64,000 bases of DNA from Miscanthus floridulus (taxonomy: Eukaryota; Streptophyta; Magnoliopsida; Poales; Poaceae): positions 81,857,928 through 81,921,927 of the forward strand of contig NC_089583.1 in assembly GCF_019320115.1 (NCBI RefSeq), read 5' to 3'. Below are positions 23,804 through 35,730 of the stretch, in pieces; the stretch's first letter is position 1, and each line of letters opens with the position of its first letter. Below the pieces are notes generated by a model that was not told the origin of the DNA, ran no database searches, and saw only the letters and a program-made list of their open reading frames with translations. The position numbers were made by a program, and so were the translations under genes.

Positions 23804-25736
23804 TGAAAGGTCCTAATGGCTAGAGGGGGGGTGAATAGCCTAATAAAAATTTCTACAACAACACTTAACCAAATGGTTAGACAATTATGAGGCGAAGCGA
23901 GTGTTGCGCTAGCCTACTCAAAATGCAAGCCACCTACCACAATTCTAGTTTAGATAGTGTCAATTCACACAAGAGCAATGACACTACCCTATGTTAGTGT
24001 GCTCTCAAAGGCTAACTAAAGAGCCACACCAACCAAGCATGCAAGCTCTCACAACTAGCTACACTAAAGAGCTTGTCAACTAGTTTGCGGTAAAGTAAAG
24101 AGAGTGATCAAGAGGGTTATACCGCCGTGTAGATGAATGAACCAATCAATCACGAAGATGAATAACAATGATGACCAATCACCTCGGAATCAATGATGAA
24201 CACAATGATTTTTACCGAGGTTCACTTGCTTGCCGGCAAGCTAGTCCTCGTTGTGGCGATTCACTCACTTGGAGGTTCACGCGCTAATTGGCTTCACACG
24301 CCAAACCCTCAATAGGGTGCCGCACAACCAACACAAGATGAGGATCACACAAGCCACGAGCAATCCACTAGAGTACCTTTTGGCGCTCCGCCGGGGAAAG
24401 GTCAAGAACCCCTCACAATCACCACGATCGGAGCCGGAGACAATCACCACCTCCGCTCGACGATCCTCGCTGCTCCAAGCCGTCTAGGTGGCGGCAACCA
24501 CCAAGAGTAACAAGCGAAATCCGCAGCGAACCACGATCACTAAGTGCCTCTAGATGCAATCACTCAAGCAATGCACTTGGATCACTCCCAATCTCACTAT
24601 GATGATGAATCAATGATGTAGATGAGTGGGAGGGCTTTGGCTTAGCTCACAAGGTTGCTATGTCAATGAAAATGGGCAAAGATGTGAGCCACAGCTGGCC
24701 ATGGGGCTATAAATAGAGCCCCCATCAAATAGAGCCGTTATACCCCTTCACTGGGCAAAACGCGCTCTGACCGGACGCTCCGGTCATACTGACCGGACGC
24801 TGGCCCTCAGCGTCCGGTCGCCCGATGGACGCCACGTGTCATCACCTTCAAATGCTGTTCGTCAGATTCCAACGGCTATGAAGCTGACCGGACGCTCCGG
24901 TCAAAACTGACCGGACGCTGAAGCCCCAGCGTCCGATCGTTTCCAGTAAGCTCCCCGAGGCATGTTTTTTCGACCGGACGCGTCCGGTCCACCTTGACCG
25001 GACGCAGCCAGCGTCCGGTGCTCAACCCTAGCCTACTGTGCCATCTGACAGCTCAACCGGACGTAGCCTTTCAGCGTCCGATCGCTGAGTGACCCAGCGT
25101 CCGGTCAGTAGACCGATGCCAGCATCATTTCGACCAACTCCATTTCAACTCTAACTTCTTCACCCTTGCTCAAATGTGCCAATCACCAAGAATTTTGCAT
25201 CCGGCGCAATAGAAAATAGACATTTCATTTTCCCGAAAGCGCCGAATCCCGCCGAGCTAGCTCGGCGGGAGGGAGAGAGGGACCCAAACCCATCTCAACC
25301 CTACAACCACCTTGTGCACATGTGTTAGCATATTTTCACGAATATTATCAATGGTGTTAGCACTCCACTAGATCCTAAATGCATATGCAATAAGTTAGAG
25401 CATCTAGTGGCACTTTGATAACCGCATTCCGATACGAGTTTCACCCCTCTTAATAGTACGGCTATCAAACCTAAATGTGATCACACTCTCTAAGTGTCTT
25501 GATCACCAAAACAAAATAGCTCCTATGGTTTATACCTTTGCCTTGAGCTTTTTGTTTTTTCTCTTTCTTTATTTCAAGTTTAAGCCCTTGATCATCGCCA
25601 TGCCATCACCATTGTCATGCTATGATCTTCATTAGCTTCTTCTACTTGAAGTGTGCTACCTATGTCATGATCACTTGATAAACTAGGTTAGCACTTAGGG
25701 TTTCATCAATTCACCAAAACCAAACTAGAGCTTTCA
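23804..25736 (-). repeat. Sirevirus 5' LTR (right on plus strand)
   Basis: 1933 bp, nearly identical to 15425-17359. It holds the same palindromes (24791-24819, 24972-24989 and the 22-bp one at 25248-25269). As the 5' LTR in minus orientation it should carry the active promoter. Confidence 0.95.
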
Positions 25737-25741
25737 ACATC

Positions 25742-28700
25742 GCCAAATACTCCCGCCCTGCTCAGGATCATTACACCCGGGACCGTTATGCTCAGGACCG
25801 CAACAGTCAGGACCGTTTCAACCATCCCCGCACAGTGAATGAACGCCCAGCATAGAACCGCTCTGCACCAAGCACTAGAAACTGGAAGGCACCCGCGCCA
25901 ACCCCTACAGGCGATACGCCTTTCACCTGCTTTGCTTGTGGCCAACCAGGTCACAAAGCCACTGAGTGCCCTCAGAACTCAGCTGCACAGAAGTCTCTAT
26001 TCAAGGGATCAGCTACTCATGGACATCTCAACCATCAAGATGCCGAGGAAGCACAAGCTGCCCCTGATGTTGTGTACGATATGTTTTTAGTTAATGGCAA
26101 TACTGCATCAGTTCTATTTGACCCTAGAGCAACTTGTTCTTACATATCATCCAAGTTTGCATGAGATCATGACCTATCTGTAACCCCACATGAAGAGCCT
26201 ATCATCACTAGCTCACCTTTAGGAGACCTAAAGTGCACCCACATCTATAAGGGAGTGAGTCTTACCATTGAGGGTCTTATCTTTAGAGCCGACCTAACCC
26301 TACTACCTTCCACTAACCTAGATGTCATCTTAGGTATGGATTGGTTAACCATTCACCGAGGTATCATATCATGTTCACCTAGATATGTCCAAGCGACCCA
26401 CCCATCAGGCCAAGTCGTTAGATGTGAACCCCAGTCTAGAAAGTCCACCTCTATCCTATGTGCCCTTAAAGCAAGTTCAGAATCACAAAAAGAGGAGAAG
26501 ATAGTTCATGATGTGCCAGTAGTCAGAGACTATCCCGATGTATTCCCTAAAGAATTACCGGGTATGCCACCAGACCGTGATGTCGAGTTCATCATTGATC
26601 TATTACCGGGAATGGGACCCATTGCCAAGAGACCCTATCGCATGTTAGTTGATGAACTGACTGAGCTCAAGAAACAACTTGATGAGCTCATCTCGAAGGG
26701 ATATATCAGGCCTAGTGCTTCACCCTGGGGATCCCCCGTTCTGTTTGTTAAGAAGAAGGATGGCTCGATGAGAATGTGCATTAATTACCAGAACTTGAAC
26801 GCAGTCACCATCAAGAACAAGTACCCCCTACCAAGGATTGATGATCTGCTTGATCAGCTTTGAGGTGCCAAGTATTTCTCCAAGATTGATCTCAGATCCG
26901 ACTATCATCAAATGAAGATTCAAGAAAATGACATCCCAAAGACAGCTTTTGTGACTAGGTATGGTCAGTTTGAGTTCACCATGGTGTCCTTTGGACTCAC
27001 GAATGCTCCCGCATACTTCATGAACATGATGAATAAGGTTTTCATGGAAGAATTGGATAAGTTCGTGGTGGTATTCATTGATGACATCCTTGTCTATTCA
27101 TCCACCGCTGAAGAACATGAACATCATCTGAGAACCGTGCTTGAGAAATTGGCCCAACATCAACTCTATGCAAAGTTTAGTAAATGTGAGTTTTGGCTAT
27201 AGGAAGTTGCCTTCTTAGGCCATGTACTATCAGCTGAAGGTGTCACAGTTGATCCAGCCAAGATTGAAGCTGTGAAAGAATGGGATCAACCCCGCAATGT
27301 GACAGAAGTCAGAAGTTTCTTGGGATTGGCTGGATATTATCGTCGATTCATTGAGAACTTCTCCAAGATAGCCTGTCCAATGACCAACCTTCTGAAGAAG
27401 ACTAAGGAGTTTGAATGGACGCCTGTGTGCGAGCAAAGCTTCCAGGAACTGAGACTGAAGCTTACCACAACTCTTATGCTATCATTGCCAGATATCAGCA
27501 AAGATTTCGTAGTCTATTGTGATGCATCTCGTCAAGGACTCGGTTGTGTGTTGATGCAAGATGGAAGAGTGATAGCTTATGCTTCTCGACAGTTGAAAGA
27601 ACATGAGAACCGTTACCCAACCCATGATCTGGAGTTAGCAGCAGTTGTGCATGCCTTGAAGATCTGGAGACACTACTTGATAGGCAACAAGTGTGATATC
27701 TATACAGATCACAAGAGCTTGAAGTACTTTTTCACTTAGGAAGATCTAAATATGAGGCAACCCCGATGGCTAGAGTTGATCAAGGACTATGACCTAGAAA
27801 TTCACTATCATCTGGGAAAAGCTAATGTAGTCACAGATGCTCTTAGTCGCAAGAGTTACTGTCACACCTTGATCACTGAATCAGTACCACCTGAGCTCAA
27901 GGGAGAGATTGATGATTTCCAACTAGAGATACTACTGCATGGCTTGTTGAATGAGCTCCGCATATAGTATGATCTCACAGATCACATCCGTCAAGCTCAG
28001 AAAAAATTGTGAAGGGATTGAGTATTTCCGTGGTCTAATGAAACTAGGCTACAAGACCAACCACCAGGAAGATGAACAAGAAACCATCTGGTTCAAGAAT
28101 AGAATCTACATTCCATCTGACCCAGTACTACGAGGAGAAATTCTATCGAAAGCTCACGATTCCAAATACTGTATTCACCCTGGAGGGTCAAAGATGTACC
28201 AAGACCTGAAGAAACACTTCTAGTGGAAAGGCATGAAGATAGACATTGTTGGACATGTGGCATGTTGTGACACCTACAACAGAGTCAAGGCTAAACATCA
28301 AAGGCCTGTATGATTGCTAAAGCCTCTTGACGTTCCTGAGTGGAAATGGGAGAGCATATCCATGGATTTCATAATTGGATTGCCCCATTCACAGAAAGGC
28401 AATGACTCCATCTGGGTGATTGTTGATCGCTTGACCAAAGTGGCTCACTTTGTACCAGTTAAGACCAAGACCAATGCCGAAAAACTAGCAGATCTATACA
28501 TTGAACATATTCTCAGATTGCATGGAGCTCCCTCTAGTATTGTATCCGATCGTGGCCCTCAGTTTGTGTCCCGATTCTGGGAAGCTCTGCACAAGTCTAT
28601 TGGAACCAAACTTGATTTTAGTACTGCTTATCACCCACAGACAGATGGACAGATAGAATGAGTAAATCAGATCTTAGAAGACATGCTTTGCGCTAGTGTA

Positions 28701-29381
28701 CTGAATTATGGCTCTGATTGGGAGAAATGACTACCCTATGTAGAGTTCTCTTACAACAACAGCTACCAAGCTAGTATCAAGATGTTGCTATTTGAAGCTC
28801 TATATGGCAGACCTTGTAAGACACCTTTGATGTGGTCCCAACCGGGAGAAAGATCATTCTTTGACTCCGCTAAGATTCAAGATGCAGAAGAAGGAGTTGC
28901 ACAAGTGAAGGAGAATTTGAAAATTGCTCAAAGTTGATACAAGAGCTACGCCGACAAAAGGAGAAGAGAACTTGAGTTCAATGTGGGAGACTTCGTCTAT
29001 CTCAAGGTATCCCCGCTACGTGGAACTGTCAGATTCCATGTGAAAGGAAAGCTTGCCCCAAGATTTGTTGGCCCATACAAGATTTGCAAGAGGATTGGAA
29101 AGCTCGCCTACAAACTTGAGCTACCCGAGGAATTGAGGGGTGTACACTCCCTATTCCATGTCTCACAGCTACGCAAGTGTTTGAGAGTGCCTGATGAAGT
29201 AGTTCCAACTGATACACTTGACATTCAAGACACACTCGAGTATAAAGAATATCCTATCAAAATTCTGGGCAGAGATACCAAAGAGACCCGAAGCAAGACT
29301 ATCCCTATGTACAAGATCCAATGGAGCAATCACACAGAGAGAGAAGCAACATGGGAGAAAGAGTCTGACCTCTGGCTATGA
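25742..29381 (+). pseudogene. Chromovirus gag C-terminus and pol with chromodomain, unit 1
   Basis: Resumes the interrupted gag, with the CCHC knuckle CFACGQPGHKATEC near 25927-25970. The protease follows, but its active site reads FDPRAT (26117-26134) where unit 2 has FDSGAT, so it is catalytically dead. RT has SFGLTNAP and [10 protein letters not shown] (near 27075); RNase H has [15 protein letters not shown]. Integrase core and the C-terminal chromodomain (YKIQWSNHTEREATWE, near 29310-29360) follow. In-frame stops occur near 25853, 26162, 26861, 27200, 27737 and elsewhere, and a one-base gain in an A-run near 28005 shifts the frame for the remainder. Inactive. Confidence 0.9.
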
Positions 29382-29438
29382 TATCCTTACCTCTTCGAAG
29401 AGTACATTACGCTTTAATCTTGGGGACGAGATTCTGTT

Positions 29439-29451
29439 CAGGGGGTAGGAC
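29439..29451 (+). other. Polypurine tract before LTR B
   Basis: AGGGGGTAGGAC directly before TGTAGCAACCC; the equivalent tract of unit 2 is at 40393-40405. Confidence 0.8.
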
Positions 29452-32400
29452 TGTAGCAACCCAAAAATCCACACACTGAAAATACCAACTACAAAATTTT
29501 TCTAAAAAACTTCCATATGATGATGAGTGTCATGTATAGTAACCCAACCTAAGAGATGCATTAGGTCTAACCCCAACCCAAGTTAACACATAAGCATGGC
29601 ATGTCATTAGTTAATTATGTTTATTTAAATTCTAACAAATAAGTGTTGCATACATTGAATGTGATTTGGATTTCCCTTTGAGTTATGATATGCTTAACAA
29701 CTAAAATAAATTAGGTGCACCAAATCGGAATTCAAGTTTTAAAAACCAAATTTGAATTTAAACCAAGGAAGTAGAAAAAGAAAACAGAAAGGAAAAGAAA
29801 TGAGGAAGAAGGCCTCGCAGCCCAGGCTGCTCGGCTTCGTGGCCCAGCGAGCCCAACCGCGCCCACCTTGCATCGACGCGCACGCACGCAGCCCACGAGC
29901 CAGCCCAGCGCGTCGCCCATGCTCGCGCACCCGTCTTCCCTGCTCGTAGCCACTGCCCGCTGGACCCCGCATGTCTACCGCACCCCCGTCTACAGTGTCG
30001 TCTTCCTCATCCATGCCTCAACTGCCTACACGACCGGCGCCCGACAGCTGTGGCAGGGGCGGGCCAGGGGGATCACGCCCGGGGCATGACCCTGTCCCCT
30101 TGCACCGCGCCCATGCAACCCCGCACCACCATCTGATGCGATGCACACGCCTCCACCGCACGATGCCATCCGCCCTAGGAGGCATGGTGCTCGGCTATAA
30201 AGCTAGCCCGCACGCCGCTCACGCCCAGCACCCTAGTTTCTCCCTCAGCCTTGGCCGCCGCTAGGTGGCCCAGCAGCCGCACCACACTGAGAGAAGAGGG
30301 CCGTGAAGGGATCGTGAGAGGAGGATCGGAGCCCCCGCGCACTGCCAAAGTCGCCGGAGCCGAGGGCGACACCGTCGTCGTCGTCACGATCGCGGGTCGG
30401 CACTGCACGGCACTGCTTCCGGAGCTACACGGCCACAACTCGACACTGCACCGCCATCCTTTCTTCCACAGCACCCACGGTGAGCCCCGGTTCATTCCCT
30501 GCTCGCCACTGGACCTTGCTACTCTGGCCATGGTGCTCCATATCGTGAGCGCATAGGCCAAGGCCATCCTCAGCCTCTAGGCACACCAGCACAGCACACT
30601 CACATTGATTGTGACCATCCCTGAGCCCTTGGACGCTGTAGACCTCTCCAAGTTCCCTGGACACTGTAGCCGAGCACGCATGTCGTGCTCGCAATGCCGC
30701 CACCATGATGCAGCCCCCACCAGAGCACTCGACCACCGGTCCGAACATCAGACCACTGGTCCGAGCACCCGACCACTGGTCTGAGCACCCGACCACTAGT
30801 CCAAGCACCAGACCATAGGTCCGAGCACCAGACCACTGGTCCGAGCACCCGACCACCAGTCTGAGCACTAGACCATAGGTCTGAGCACCCGACCACTGGT
30901 CCAAGCACCGACCGCCGTGGCTAGTACCGATGGGAGTGCCTGGCGCCTCCTTGACTCGTCTGTTCCGTTCGCTAAAGCCACGGGTAACTCACATGCACAC
31001 CATAACCACCCCGTAGGAGCCTGTAGTGACCTGCACGCCTCGCCGTCGTCACCATGTCACCGTGGCCGTCGGGAAGACCCTACCGGCCACCTAGGAACCG
31101 GAAGTCCTGCCCTGAGCTCTAGACGCCCTAGCCGTGTCCACATAGATCCGTAGGAGCCTACACGCCCCATTATGACGCCCTCCGAGGCCATAGCCACCAC
31201 ACCGACGCTGCCGACATGATTAGATGGCTGTCCGCCATGGCCAAAGCCACCGGAGGCCCTAGAGGACCCCTCGACCTACCCAACATGCCGCTGGAGCATT
31301 GTGATGCCCATGCGCACCATAGAGCCGGCCAATGCTGTTGCACCCATGCCATTCCCGCACGCCGGTTGTGCTTGAGCCGCCATTCGCCGTGACCAGTGAC
31401 TTAGGAAGCACCATCCATCACCCTGACCCCACCGTTGCAGTCGCCATGGCACGGGGAGGCTTTTCCCCACCTCAATTGGATGCCTGAGCCATTGTGGGAG
31501 CTCGCCGGTGAGCACATCGCCGGTGGGAACGTGCTGTGGAAGAAACAGAGGAGAAGGGGCGAGTTGAGCAGTGCAGCCCTACACCCGGTGCACATGAGCC
31601 GAGCCGAGGAGAAATGACGATGGACTCGGTCCACCATGGACCCTACCCTAGGTCCATGGACCATGAACTTGGGTTCACCATGAGCCACACTCATGCCCAC
31701 GGCCGTGACGTGGCAGCGTCATAGCATGCCACGTGTCTGGCCCGGCCTAGACTGGCCCAACCCGAAGCCCGTTTGAGACTCGGCCGTGTTGACCGTTGAC
31801 CTGGCCCCACATGTCAGTGACCCTAACTGTTGACTGTTGACCTAGCCCCACATGTCAGTGACCCTGACTATTGACCGTTGACCATTGACCGACGTTGACT
31901 TTGACCAAACCCACCTGTCAGTGACCCAATGGCCTTTGGCCCCACCTGTCGGTGTGGACGACGTTGGTGACGACACGCTAACGTCATAATGACATCATTA
32001 TGACGTCAGCTGGGCCCCACCTGTCAGCTCGGAACCGTGATGCTGACGTCATGCTGACATCAGCATGCCACGTCGACCAGTGACACCGTGACACGTATCA
32101 GCCCAGGATTAATTCAGCCATTATTCAATTTCAGAAAGGATTTAAACTTCAGGAATTCATAACTAATTCATACGACCTCAGAAAAATACAAGACTAGGAC
32201 CAAAATTCATCTAAAATCAAGCTCTATGCAATGAACTCATGTTTGAGTGCATTTGACTCTTTTGAATTTTTGTTGCTTCTTTGTGCTACTCTATAGACGT
32301 CACTAACGCGACTATAATTCAAACATTGCAGACTCACAGGAGAACCTGACGGACGAGGACCGTGAGTACCATGAGGAGAATGGAGACGACTACACTAAAG

Positions 32401-34013
32401 GTGCCACATCCCACCCAATCTCGTAGCACCTATTACGCATGGCTAATATAGAACTGCTATCGCTTTACTTACTGCTACAATTATATTATGCTAGGACTTG
32501 CATGGTAGTATGCTTGCTTGGAAGCCTTTACCTTGATGCAACCTTACCCCTGCATACCCTGCTATTAGGCTAGACACACGCTTACTGTTATATATTTCAT
32601 TACTTATACTTTTACTACACTTATACTACGTGTGTGGTGGAAACTGGTGTTACCTAGACTATGGGGAGAGTGCTGCATGTGTGACTTGGGTGTGTGGAGG
32701 GTGAGGGTTGTGTCGACCAAGTTGGAGTATACGACGAGCCTAGGGCAAGTCTTGCTATGGGATGCTACCTAGGCACCCCTAGAAATGGATGCCTGTGGTG
32801 GGTAAATGGTATATGAGGTGGACCTGGGTGTGAACCTGTGACAGGTGGAGCCCAAGATGGAGGTGTTGTGGTGGCACGATGAATGGAAACCCTGATGGAG
32901 ACATTCTAGCTTGGTCATCCCTAAGGACTTACTAGTACTCAGATTCAACAGGAAGCCTTACGTACCACTTGCCCTATATGGTGTGGGACGGCTGGACTAC
33001 TTGGTAGGATATTGCAACTACTGCTAGGTTGATAGCGGATAGTGTAAGGAGGTACGGGGCATGGAGGATTTCCCCTACACCCTTCTGAGACTTCATGGAG
33101 ACCTTATGGACCCAGCTCATGACTCATAGTTTCAGCCACCCCAGACTTGACTTGGGGTGAACCAGGGCTGAATGGTAGAGTGGCATTATCCTATGCTAGC
33201 AAGCAGCCGGAATCAGCCTAGTTGACAACGGTTAGCGAGGAAGGTGGATCTTGTGGTTATGTAAAACCTCTGCAGAGTGTATGGTTGATCGATCGATACA
33301 TGTGCCAACTTGTCGGCTATGGACCTTTCCTAGGTTTCGCTTAAACTAGATAGTGAGATGAGTCCTTCTCTTCTTCCCCATGAGAGAGTGTCGGTCATAG
33401 CCAGGGGCTACGGGCCTTGAGACAGTGCCGAGAGGGAGTTGGCCTATCGACTGAGCGATGGTATGGTATGCTATGGTGATGGTATGGAGATGGTGGTATG
33501 TCAATCCTAGGATCGAAACCTGGCTCGGGAAAGGGAATGGAGTGGAATGTGTGTGGGAATGGTGTTAAAACTTGACAAACTATTACTATTTACTTGATAT
33601 GCTATTGCATAGGAAACCCCAGCCTTATAGGTTCACTTTGCTTATACCCAACTTGCATCCAATATCCACAAAGCAATGCTCATAGGGTTGGGAGTGGCCA
33701 GTACAAATCGTACTGATAAATTTTGGCACACAGGTTCTACTGAGGAGTATAGCTCCGAGGAGTTTGACGAATGAGGGGTTAGTGCCTACGCTCGAGTTTG
33801 GCGATCTTATCTTCAAGCTGTTCTGAATGAATGCTACTTTTGATTCCGCCAATGCGGCGATGTAATAAATTATGTAATTCCGCACTATTTGTACTATGAT
33901 ATTATCATTGTATGGATGTGACATTCGACTGGAATCTAGGTAATATGACCTACAACGATCGTATTACACTTCGACACTGTGGATTTCCCTTCGTGGAAAT
34001 TGGGGTCGTTTCA
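29452..34013 (+). repeat. LTR B (shared middle LTR)
   Basis: 4562 bp, TGTAGCAACCC to GTTTCA. It follows the PPT of unit 1 and precedes the PBS of unit 2 (34016), so it serves as the 3' LTR of one unit and the 5' LTR of the next. It has a TATA box at 30196-30201, the 20-bp minisatellite at 30731-30911, a short ATGGT array at 33459 and the exon-like block at 32332-32400. It differs in length from LTR C by 127 bp, mostly from the ATGGT array. Confidence 0.92.
32332..32400 (+). other. Exon-like block inside LTR B
   Basis: 69 bp preceded by ACATTGCAG and followed by GTGCCA, readable with the preceding G as DSQENLTDEDREYHEENG and a short acidic continuation. LTR C has the same block at 43292-43360, with few changes; it is deleted from LTR A. 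The splice-like borders and codon-like content suggest a leader exon, but this is inference. Confidence 0.4.
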
Positions 34014-34015
34014 GT

Positions 34016-34028
34016 TGGTATCAGAGCC
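34016..34028 (+). other. Primer-binding site, unit 2
   Basis: TGGTATCAGAGCC two bases after LTR B, as in unit 1. Confidence 0.85.
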
Positions 34029-34173
34029 ATACTCGACCTTAGGACAAAACCCTTAGAAATGGACGATAGAATAGGACATAAACAGCCCTTCTTTCGGTTA
34101 TATACCGACCCTGCATTTACTTTTATGCAAGGCTTATCTATTATTGACCTGCTAACACCTGTCCCCTTGAAAC

Positions 34174-35403
34174 ATGCAGATGGCAACGAACGTCGACTGG
34201 CCGCCACTAGGACTGCTACCTCTGGACCACGCCAAGCTTACCTTTGACCTACGTGAGCTTGGGGGTTTTGCACAGACCCTCTGCCGAGTTCTCATCATGT
34301 TAGGTGTTCCCGACGAGCTTGTTAAGGTCACCTGCACCGGGAAGCTAGCTAAGGAAGGAGGAATCGAAGGACCGATTGTCACCTTAGTGGAGTTCCCAGC
34401 TAGCACTACCTTACCTTCTGTCCCAGCTTTCACCGAGTTGACTATAGAGGACACAGTCGAGGAGGGACTGCGAGCTATCTCACACAAGGCACTTCGTAGA
34501 GTGATGAGGGACCACTACGAGCACCTGAAGACGACAGAGTTCTGTCTACTTCCCCAGGCCCTTGACCTCAGCCTTACACCCAGTGAGTAGAGTTTTGCAG
34601 CAGGCAGAGTTATCCTTGCCGAGGAGGATAGATGCCTTCGTGTCTTAGCTATTCACCTACTGGAGTAGGACAGGTACGTGACCCAACTAGAGCAGAGGAG
34701 ACGTTAGGACCAGGCCCTCTGGTGGGAGTACCAGGAGCAAGACTCGTAGGGAGCACAGGAGCGAGCTAGTCTACTGGAGACAGTTACCAAGCTGCATGAT
34801 GAACTCAACCGTCAGGAGGAGGCCCACAGAGCCAAGGTCGCTGACTTACAGGACAAAGCAGCCGACCTAGGCAATAGGAACTGCTACTTTGACAGCAAGG
34901 TCTTGGAGTTGTAGAGTGAGTTGGATGACAAGAAGGCTGAGTTCAACCGCAGAGGAGATAGAAAGAGATCCAAGGGGATTGATATGCTGAAGATCCAATC
35001 TCAGAACAAGACCCTGACTTAGGAGCTAGATGAGTTCAGGAGGAAGGCCGTTCGCAACCAGGGTCACCTGATCGAGGCACTCAGGCAGACCGAGTACCTA
35101 CAGGACAAGTGTGAGAGGACATGGCAGGCTTGGCAGAAGTCTGATAGGAAGCGCTTCAGGGAGATGAAGGGTATGTGGGATCAGCTACCTAAGGAGATTC
35201 ACAACAAGATGAAGCCTAGGATAGAGGAGTTTGAGTTAGCCCCGACTCACCTCAATCTAGATGCCTGCCCTACCCTACCTGGAGCCAAGCCTACTGAGGA
35301 GCTTGCCGAAGCCTTGAAGTATGTGTCCCAACTTCACAAGTCTAACAAGGAGATCAAGATCAAGAACAGTCGTATCCCAGCTATAGTATATGAGTTAGAG
35401 TAG
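34174..35403 (+). pseudogene. ORF0 copy 2: extra coiled-coil ORF upstream of gag
   Basis: Same 410-codon frame as 12902-14131. It is open for the first 138 codons (through RELGGFAQTLCRVLIMLGV and EDTVEEGLRAISHKALRRVM), then interrupted by TAGs at 34588, 34666, 34705, 34747, 34912 and near 35020. At 34588, 34666 and 34912 copy 1 has CAG, so the stops are copy-specific decay of a longer frame. Residues about 200-325 look like a coiled coil. ORF0, gag and pol of this unit all share one reading frame. I do not recognise the family; it may be an accessory protein of this chromovirus lineage. Confidence 0.75.
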
Positions 35404-35730
35404 AATGACCCTGCGTGGTCATGAGTTATGTCAGTAGCTTCCATAAGTTGTACCCCAGGATGTACCCCTTATGAGATGTATTATGAGACATTATGCGTAG
35501 TACGATTCTCGCACGTCTTTAAGTGTAGCTACTGGAGATGATGCTATGTAATAAAAACCATGTAATGAATGTTTTGGATCTTATTGCATCTTTATGAATC
35601 TTATTGCTTCTTTTGTAATGAGTGTTGGATAGCATAAATGTTTTTCTTTAAATTGTCAAAATCATGTAATCATATTGAATTATAAGCACTTATGGCACAA
35701 GCACTAAACTCTCTATGATCCGTGTTGCAG
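35404..35730 (+). other. Spacer between ORF0 and gag, unit 2
   Basis: AT-rich, non-coding, near-identical to 14132-14458. It ends TGTTGCAG before the gag ATG. Confidence 0.5.

Larger units (their letters stand above)
15425..25736 (-). mobile_element. Nearly intact Sirevirus (Ty1/copia, SIRE/Maximus type)
   Basis: A 10,312-bp element with LTRs of 1935 and 1933 bp, PBS, gag, pol and PPT, all in minus orientation. Flanks are ACACC (15420-15424) and ACATC (25737-25741), a 5-bp target duplication with one change. It sits inside the gag of chromovirus unit 1; the uninterrupted sequence is seen at about 36690-36700. I count about ten substitutions, all transitions, and two 1-bp indels between the LTRs, so the insertion is recent. 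The pol frame is uninterrupted over more than 1000 codons; gag has one apparent frameshift. No env-like ORF is visible. Confidence 0.95.
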
